This document shows, piece by piece, positions 61,264 to 64,000 of a DNA stretch of 64,000 bases (position 1 is the stretch's first letter; every line of letters begins with the position of its first letter). Source of the DNA: Desulfatibacillum sp. (GTDB lineage Bacteria; Desulfobacterota; Desulfobacteria; Desulfobacterales; SpSt-501); NCBI GenBank assembly GCA_020725555.1, contig DYEU01000012.1:110463-174462 (forward strand), given 5' to 3'. The translations under genes were made by a program, and so were the position numbers. The notes beneath the pieces are model-generated. The model ran no database searches and was not told the DNA's origin. It saw only the letters and a list, made by a program, of their open reading frames with translations.

Positions 61264-61292
61264 TTGACAGCGGCGGGGCGATTCTCTATAGA
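61264..61292 (+). promoter_or_regulatory. Promoter of tRNA-Leu
   Basis: TTGACA (61264-61269), a 17-nt spacer and TATAGA (61287-61292). Confidence 0.8.
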
Positions 61293-61302
61293 TGCACCCT
61301 GT

Positions 61303-61389
61303 GCCGGAGTGGTGAAATTGGTAGACGCAGAGGACTCAAAATCCTCCGGGGGCAACCCCATGCCGGTTCGACTCCGGCCTCCGGCACCA
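61303..61389 (+). tRNA. tRNA-Leu(CAA), CCA encoded
   Basis: The 87-nt gene has acceptor GCCGGAG/CTCCGGC and an anticodon stem GAGGA/TCCTC with loop CTCAAAA (anticodon CAA). A long class II variable arm (CGGGGGCAACCCCATG) and T arm GCCGG TTCGACT CCGGC follow; ACCA is encoded. Mobile DNA follows immediately, but no repeat of the tRNA 3' end is seen downstream in this window. Confidence 0.95.
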
Positions 61390-61403
61390 GCAAGAAAAAC
61401 AAT

Positions 61404-61430
61404 GGCTTAAGCTCTGTGCTTGGGCCTTTT
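61404..61430 (+). terminator. Weak terminator after tRNA-Leu
   Basis: GGC-tt-AAGC and GCTT-gg-GCC form a short interrupted stem followed by four T. The rest of 61431-61543 shows nothing recognisable. Confidence 0.3.
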
Positions 61431-61543
61431 CCCCCCACCTTCAGCTTGCCGCAGGCCGAAATCTCTCCCCGCTTTCTCCCCTCTTTTCAGGGGCGATGGG
61501 CAAAACCGCCGTCACGGCGAGCGCCCCCTGTAAGAATTCAAAA

Positions 61544-61573
61544 GGACGATGGTGAAATATTGACATTTGCGGT
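61544..61573 (+). repeat. GGACGATGG-type repeat, copy 1
   Basis: GGACGATGGTGAAATATTGA then CATTTGCGGT; left end of the deleted RAYT element. Confidence 0.85.
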
Positions 61574-61590
61574 TTCCCGAGTGCTGCTTT

Positions 61591-61986
61591 TCATGCCTGA
61601 GTCCCGAAGAGGGCTTTTGCCGGGGTTTCCGTTCGGGGGTCTTTGCGCCCGCGCTGGGCCAGCTTGCTGACCGCCGCTGGCGAAACCCTCAACCTTTGCG
61701 ACAACTCCCGGCCGCTGATGCTCAGATCATCCATCGCCGGCCCACAAACGATCGCGCGCCCGCGCACCGCTGCCCTCTGCTTGCAGGCGCTTTGCAGTCC
61801 GGCCGCCGCCAGGCCCAGATTCTCCGCCACGCGCTCGATCAGCGTTCCCAGGCCGAAGCCTTTGCCTGCCAAGCACCGCTTGCACGAACTCGCCTCCGCC
61901 CAGGATGCGCTCATCGCCCATGACCGGCCCGGCATCGCCGCGCATCGCCTTGATCGCCGCCCAGCCGCCGGTGCAGCGGATCCCCT
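61591..61986 (-). pseudogene. Truncated, frameshifted RAYT transposase fragment
   Basis: The minus strand matches the C-terminal third of the intact transposase downstream (for example TLIERVAENLGLAAAGLQSACKQRAAVRGRAIVC and RGRKDPRTETPAKALFGTQA). The catalytic first ~195 residues are gone. Near 61870 a deletion removes about 40 bp and shifts the frame, so the upstream part (GDAGPVMGDERILGGGEFVQAVL) is read in another frame. It cannot encode an active protein. Confidence 0.9.
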
Positions 61987-61991
61987 GCCCA

Positions 61992-62017
61992 AAATGTCAA
62001 TATTTCACCATCGTCCC
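61992..62017 (-). repeat. GGACGATGG-type repeat, copy 2
   Basis: Inverted copy of copy 1; right end of the deleted element. Confidence 0.85.
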
Positions 62018-62027
62018 TATATTTTCC

Positions 62028-62055
62028 TTGATTCGGCGAATCCCTGTGGTATGAT
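62028..62055 (+). promoter_or_regulatory. Promoter of the toxin-antitoxin pair
   Basis: TTGATT (62028-62033), 16 nt and TATGAT (62050-62055), directly after the deleted RAYT element. Confidence 0.5.
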
Positions 62056-62081
62056 TTATTCACACCATGGAGGTGGTGAAG

Positions 62082-62318
62082 ATGGCAACGGCTGTCAAAA
62101 AGACCATATCGCTTCCGCCGGATCTCGCCAGAGAAGTTGAAGAGATGGCGCGGGAGGAGGGAAAACCCGTGAGCGCCGTGATTCAAGATGCTTTAAGGCA
62201 AGCGAAGCGGGAGCGGCTGAAGAGGAATTTTTATCAGGCCCAGGGCTTTTGGAGTCGCAAGGCAAAGGAAAAAGGAATCCTGTCCGAGAAAGACCTTCAA
62301 GGGTACTTGAAATCGTGA
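62082..62318 (+). CDS. RHH-type antitoxin
   Basis: The ATG at 62082 follows GGAGGTGG. The 78-residue protein has the ribbon-helix-helix start MATAVKKTISLPPDLAREVEEMAREEGKPVSAVIQDAL, with the beta-strand (KTISLP) that binds DNA. The basic C-terminal tail (RQAKRERLKRNFYQAQGFW) would bind and neutralise the PIN toxin. The stop overlaps the toxin GTG. Antitoxin and toxin are expected to repress the operon together. Confidence 0.85.
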   Translation: MATAVKKTISLPPDLAREVEEMAREEGKPVSAVIQDALRQAKRERLKRNFYQAQGFWSRKAKEKGILSEKDLQGYLKS

Positions 62319-62722
62319 GGGTCGTTTTTGACACGAACATTTTCATCTCGGCCCTCGCCATCCCCGGCGGGATGGCCGAGAAGGCCCTCTTGAGAGTCAT
62401 CGCAGGGCATGATGAACTTGTCATCTCTCCACAGATCATCAAGGAGGTGCTGAGCGTCCTTTCTGCGAAATTCGGCCGCGATCGAGAGGCCCTCAGCCAT
62501 GTGGCGGTGATCCTTTCAGAGGTGGGGGAGTTGGTTGAACCGCCACTAACGGTCCATGTGCTGAAAGACAACCCCGACAACCGCATCTTGGAATGTGCGT
62601 GCTTTGGGAAAGCCGATGCCATCGTGACGGGGGATAAGGAGATGCTGCGGCTGGGAGAATATCATCGGATTAAAATCGTGAGCCTGAGAGCGTATCTCTT
62701 TCCAACAAGAGGACGATGGTGA
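62315..62722 (+). CDS. PIN-domain toxin, C-terminus capped by a repeat
   Basis: A GTG overlapping the antitoxin stop gives 135 residues. It matches the COG1569-like PIN family: VRVVFDTNIFISALAIPGGMAEKAL with Asp6, then an acidic helix (PQIIKEVLSVLSAKFG), NPDNRILECACFGKADAIVTGDKEML with further aspartates. PIN toxins are metal-dependent RNases. The last residues, TRGRW, and the TGA stop are encoded by the GGACGATGG repeat, so the original end has been replaced. Whether the toxin is still active is unknown. Confidence 0.88.
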   Translation: MRVVFDTNIFISALAIPGGMAEKALLRVIAGHDELVISPQIIKEVLSVLSAKFGRDREALSHVAVILSEVGELVEPPLTVHVLKDNPDNRILECACFGKADAIVTGDKEMLRLGEYHRIKIVSLRAYLFPTRGRW

Positions 62723-62740
62723 TATATTGACATTTACGGT
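62711..62740 (+). repeat. GGACGATGG-type repeat, copy 3
   Basis: GGACGATGGTGATATATTGA then CATTTACGGT; left end of the intact RAYT element and the stop codon of the PIN gene. Confidence 0.85.
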
Positions 62741-62757
62741 ATCCCGAGTGCTGCTTT

Positions 62758-63777
62758 TTATGCCTGAGTCCCGAAGAGGGCTTTTGCCAGTGTTTCCGTT
62801 CGGGGGTCTTTGCGCCCGCGGTGGGCCAGTTTGCTGACCGCCGATGGGGACAGCTTCAACCGGCGCGACAACTCCCGGCCGCTGATGCCCAAATCGTCAA
62901 TCGCCAAGGCACAAACGATCGCGCGCCCGCGCACCGCTGCCCTCTGCTTGCAGGCGCTTTGCAGTCCGGCCGCCGCCAGGCCCAGATTCTCCGCCACGCG
63001 CTCGATCAGCGTCTCCAGGTCCAAGCCTTTCATGCGCGCCAGAGTCTTTTTTTCAAATTGTTCCTGTGCTTGCTCAAGCACAGCTTGCACGAACTCGCCT
63101 CCGCCCAGGATGCGCTCATCGCCCATGACCGGCCCAGCATCGCCGCGCAACGCCTTGATGGCCGCCCAGCCCCCGGCGGAGCGGATCAGCCCACCACCGA
63201 CCAGCTCCGGCCTTCGGCCCTGAGCCACGCCTTCGGCCACAAACCGCTCATAGGCCTGGCGCGCCTGCCGGCGCCGACTGTCGAAGAGACGCAGGATGTA
63301 CTCCGCATCCTGCCAGGAGCGGGGCACCTCACCCAAGAGGGCGCTGTGGCCGCAGCGGGGGTAGCTGCGGAGCGCCGCAATGTCCTCCACAATGCCGGCC
63401 CGCAGGGGGTTTAGATGAATGTAGCGAACAAGCGCGAGCAGGTAGGGCTCTTGCTCGCACAGGATGGATTTGTAGCGGTTCTGGAAGAGCACGCCGTGGC
63501 GCCGGTGGCGGCGGTTAAACTGCTGGGCGTAGCCGGTTAAAAGACGGCGCATCAGTGTGCTGATGGGCACTCGGCCCGTGCGCAAGAGCAGGTGCGCGTG
63601 GTTGCCCATCAGGGCCCATGCTAGGCAGGAGGTGGAGGACTCGGTCAGGAGGCTGCCGAGGCGGAGAAGAAAGGTTTCGTAATCCGTATCGTCGCGGAAG
63701 ATGGCGGTGCGGTCGATGCCGCGCACGATGATGTGGTGGAGGGCGCCGGGGGCGTCGATGCGGGCCTTGCGGGGCAT
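62758..63777 (-). CDS. REP-associated tyrosine transposase (RAYT, TnpA_REP type)
   Basis: The 339-residue protein starts MPRKARIDAPGALHHIIVRGIDRTAIFRDDTDYETFL, the TnpA_REP signature. The HUH metal motif is ALMGNHAHLLL (His60, His62), and the catalytic tyrosine is Tyr119 in LVRYIHLNPLRAGIV. FQNRYKSILCEQEPYL lies between. The C-terminal third (about 210-339) contains a DnaA-like HTH region (AIDDLGISGRELSRRLKLSPSAVSKLAHRG). RAYTs are single-copy transposases that spread or maintain REP hairpins. This copy has an intact frame. Confidence 0.93.
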   Translation of the reverse strand: MPRKARIDAPGALHHIIVRGIDRTAIFRDDTDYETFLLRLGSLLTESSTSCLAWALMGNHAHLLLRTGRVPISTLMRRLLTGYAQQFNRRHRRHGVLFQNRYKSILCEQEPYLLALVRYIHLNPLRAGIVEDIAALRSYPRCGHSALLGEVPRSWQDAEYILRLFDSRRRQARQAYERFVAEGVAQGRRPELVGGGLIRSAGGWAAIKALRGDAGPVMGDERILGGGEFVQAVLEQAQEQFEKKTLARMKGLDLETLIERVAENLGLAAAGLQSACKQRAAVRGRAIVCALAIDDLGISGRELSRRLKLSPSAVSKLAHRGRKDPRTETLAKALFGTQA

Positions 63778-63803
63778 GGCAGCTTTGGCTACCGCTTCTG
63801 CCC

Positions 63804-63840
63804 GTAAATGTCAATATTTCACCATCGTCCCCGACTTTCC
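63804..63840 (-). repeat. GGACGATGG-type repeat, copy 4
   Basis: Inverted copy at the right end of the RAYT element, with CCCCGACTTTCC. Confidence 0.85.
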
Positions 63841-63844
63841 GACT

Positions 63845-63874
63845 TTAATATTTCACCATCGTCCCCGACTTTCC
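63845..63874 (-). repeat. GGACGATGG-type repeat, copy 5 (tandem partial)
   Basis: TTAATATTTCACCATCGTCC then CCGACTTTCC, a second partial copy adjoining copy 4. It holds the stop codon of the transposase fragment. Confidence 0.85.
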
Positions 63875-64000
63875 AGATAGTGGGTGAAGGCCCGCTCCAA
63901 AAGCTCCCCCCGCTTGCGCATCCAGCCCTTGCCGGCATCGCTGCGGATGTTGTTGCGGTTGGCATAAAAGGCCGCCTGCTGGCCGCGTTTTCCCTTCCAC
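63853..64000 (-). pseudogene. Truncated DDE transposase 3' part, capped by a repeat
   Basis: The minus-strand frame enters from the window edge: KRGQQAAFYANRNN, IRSDAGKGWMRKRGELLERAFTHYLESRGRW, stop. The RKRGELLERAFTH pattern matches the C-terminal part of IS5/IS1182-like DDE transposases. The normal end is missing, and the last residues RGRW plus the TGA come from the GGACGATGG repeat, just as in the PIN toxin gene. Confidence 0.7.

Larger units (their letters stand above)
61544..62017. mobile_element. Internally deleted RAYT element
   Basis: The 474-bp segment starts with GGACGATGGTGAAATATT (61544) and ends with the inverted copy (61992-62017). Between them is only the degraded 3' part of a RAYT gene. 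Its ends match those of the intact element at 62711-63830, so it looks like a non-autonomous derivative. Confidence 0.8.
62711..63830. mobile_element. Intact RAYT element
   Basis: A 1.1-kb unit with inverted GGACGATGG-type ends around a full-length transposase gene. Confidence 0.8.

Noticed and set aside
61303..63874. tRNA-Leu as an attachment site for an integrated island
   Set aside because: No integrase gene and no repeat of the tRNA 3' end are found downstream within the window.

Overview
This window is a roughly 70% GC bacterial chromosome segment with tightly packed, often overlapping genes. The gene families point to a Desulfobacterota-like (former delta-proteobacterial) anaerobe or facultative anaerobe: tandem CheX domains, a DUF3426 zinc-ribbon protein, PEP-CTERM secreted proteins, a TRAP transporter, DUF1848 and DUF1573 proteins, a Tat/polyferredoxin/DUF362 redox operon and REP-associated transposases. 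No 16S or marker comparison was possible, so the lineage is an inference. Most operons are preceded by recognisable sigma-70 promoters of the form TTGACA-17-TATAxT, and one PEP-CTERM gene has a textbook sigma-54 promoter.

Layout. 1-3.3 kb: leftward genes for a truncated CheX-type protein, a Dabb protein and three proteins of unknown function. 3.5-7.8 kb: priA, then an overlapping trio (DUF1573, HAD phosphatase, duplicated cysteine motif protein). 7.8-14.3 kb: a PAS histidine kinase, YbaK, an exported MsrA-MsrB fusion, and a SulP transporter coupled to a Usp-like protein. 14.4-20.4 kb: a PEP-CTERM protein and a minor-pilin operon. The last pilin of that operon carries a lectin-like domain interrupted by an eight-repeat propeller. 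20.5-25 kb: a CoA-transferase family enzyme, a DUF4185-like lipoprotein, CutA and two small proteins, and a WYL regulator. 25-30 kb: a four-gene leftward operon (DUF6599, Tat-DUF362, membrane polyferredoxin, Tat aldo/keto reductase) that looks like an uncharacterised exported redox system. 30-37.5 kb: a rhomboid protease, thiM-thiL-thiD, a cytidylate-kinase-like/BON fusion, UspA and a CoA-disulfide reductase with rhodanese domain.

37.7-40.8 kb is a complete DctP-DctQ-DctM TRAP operon. From 40.75 to 42.74 kb short repeats (core GGGGACGTCC) sit exactly at the 3' ends of dctM, an alpha/beta hydrolase, dusB and a DUF1848 gene, and supply stop codons or the C-terminal residues. 43.6-49.2 kb: a metallo-beta-lactamase protein, a TPR protein, a 1000-residue receiver/PEP-pyruvate-binding protein and a radical SAM enzyme. 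49.4-55.3 kb: mnmG, a CbpA-type DnaJ, hpt, the DUF3426 protein and tRNA-Met(CAT). 55.4-61.4 kb: a PEP-CTERM gene with its sigma-54 promoter, a DUF1992 protein, ddl, an ATP-grasp ligase, a fused purD-purE, a Sua5/YciO protein and tRNA-Leu(CAA). 61.4-64 kb is mobile: an internally deleted and an intact RAYT element with the same termini (GGACGATGG-type repeats), an RHH/PIN toxin-antitoxin pair between them, and the truncated end of another transposase.

The most unusual items are the lectin-propeller minor pilin, the repeats that cap genes with stop codons, the purD-purE fusion that keeps an internal ribosome-binding site, the sigma-54 PEP-CTERM promoter with a candidate upstream activator site, and the Tat/polyferredoxin operon.
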